Below are positions 63,510-64,000 of a DNA stretch of 64,000 nt, one piece after another. Each line of letters opens with the position of its first letter. Positions within the stretch are counted from its first letter, which is position 1. The notes under the pieces are model-generated. The model saw nothing but the letters and a program-made list of their open reading frames with translations. It was not told where the DNA came from and searched no databases. A program made the position numbers and the translations under genes. Source of the stretch: Methylomonas koyamae. GTDB lineage: Bacteria; Pseudomonadota; Gammaproteobacteria; Methylococcales; Methylomonadaceae. The stretch covers positions 2,728,001 to 2,792,000 of the forward strand of contig NZ_AP019777.1 of NCBI RefSeq assembly GCF_019669905.1. The letters run 5' to 3'.

Positions 63510-64000
63510 ATGTCAGAAAAAATCTATAACGTGTTGTTTATCTGTACAGCGAATTCGGCACGCAGCATCATGGCAGAGGTCATTCTTAATCGAATAGGCC
63601 AAGCCCGTTTTAGGGCGTTCAGTGCCGGTAGCGAACCCGCGGGCACCGTGCATCCGTTAACCATGGATTTACTGAAACGGCTGGATTACGACACCCGCCC
63701 ATTGCACAGTAAACACTGGTTGGAATTTAGCGGCGAGGCGGCATTCCCGCTCGATTTCGTGTTCACGGTTTGCGATAAGGCGGCGGGCGAGCCATGTCCT
63801 GTTTGGCCAGGCCAACCCATAAGAGCGCATTGGGGAGTAGAAGATCCCGCGTTGCTTTACGGTTCCGAGGCACGACGAAAAAAAGTATTTTTTGACGTTT
63901 ATAGCCTCTTAAAACGGCGAGTCGAATTGTTTTGTGAATTGCCAATCGCAAAACTGGATGCGTTAACGTTAATCCGGCAGGTTGAGCGGATTGGGCATGC
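63510..64000 (+). CDS. arsC: Arsenate reductase, thioredoxin-coupled (third), cut by the window edge
   Basis: At least 163 codons, open to the right edge. P-loop CTANSARS has alanine in place of the usual glycine; the redox cysteines are in TVCDKAAGEPCPVWPGQP, followed by HWGVEDPALLYGS. It begins 15 bases after arsA with a poor ribosome-binding site. The sequence is related to the first arsC of the operon (CPVWPGQP, RVELFCELPIAKLD against RITLFTNLPIANLE). Confidence 0.9.
   Translation, partial: MSEKIYNVLFICTANSARSIMAEVILNRIGQARFRAFSAGSEPAGTVHPLTMDLLKRLDYDTRPLHSKHWLEFSGEAAFPLDFVFTVCDKAAGEPCPVWPGQPIRAHWGVEDPALLYGSEARRKKVFFDVYSLLKRRVELFCELPIAKLDALTLIRQVERIGH

Overview
The window reads as a chromosomal segment of a gammaproteobacterium, most plausibly a type I methanotroph close to Methylomonas. 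This is inferred from the rlmD/cysM/ppk1 housekeeping block, an NsrR-controlled norCB locus, an exported catalase-peroxidase beside oxyR, and a fairly GC-rich backbone. No marker such as pmoA or 16S is present, so the genus is a guess.

Layout. (1) 1-9.5 kb, core: L,D-transpeptidase (cut by the left edge), rlmD, cysM, ppk1, an exonuclease of the DnaQ type, nsrR, and a divergent small membrane protein-norC-norB operon with two NsrR-like operators, then a small exported protein. (2) 9.8-20.2 kb, minus strand: a six-gene type I restriction-modification (RM) operon in the order AAA/DUF4143 ATPase-hsdM-hsdS-DUF1016 nuclease-hsdR-PD-(D/E)XK-like protein, nearly all genes overlapping. hsdM carries an in-frame insertion made of four back-to-back hairpins. 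(3) 20.5-24.0 kb: exported katG divergent from oxyR. (4) 24.4-34.1 kb: an AT-rich accessory stretch with plasmid or phage character (DUF3987 protein, parB split by an IS5-type element, an IS256-type element, an inovirus Gp2/Rep-like protein, several tiny membrane proteins). (5) 34.7-36.8 kb: an integron-like cassette stretch, with a GNAT gene between two attC sites. (6) 36.9-45.7 kb: a DUF1993 gene and a second type I RM operon (hsdM-hsdS-antitoxin-PIN toxin-hsdR). (7) 45.9-54.5 kb, minus strand: signalling genes (PAS/zinc-cysteine protein, CheB-CheR-PAS fusion, PAS-GAF-GGDEF-EAL protein), broken by an IS3 element. (8) 54.6-59.5 kb: nested insertion-sequence remnants (IS256, IS5, IS110) and the wreck of a third RM locus (hsdS, AAA ATPase, HNH and DUF1016 fragments). 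(9) 59.6-64.0 kb: an arsenic operon arsR-arsC-arsC-arsD(AhpD fusion)-arsA-arsC that continues past the right edge.

Themes. The region from 9.8 to 59.5 kb behaves as a defence and mobile-element island: two complete and one decayed type I RM system, one toxin-antitoxin pair inside an RM operon, five IS families, an attC-bounded cassette and plasmid partition/replication genes. Two apparently identical 1,355-bp IS5-type copies lie in opposite orientation around a 26-kb segment that could therefore invert. The features that look least ordinary are the in-frame hairpin cluster in hsdM, the ArsD-AhpD fusion in an operon with three arsenate reductases, the toxin-antitoxin pair embedded in the hsd operon, and a 26-bp perfect palindrome in front of the RM1 operon. 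No tRNA, rRNA or CRISPR array was recognised.
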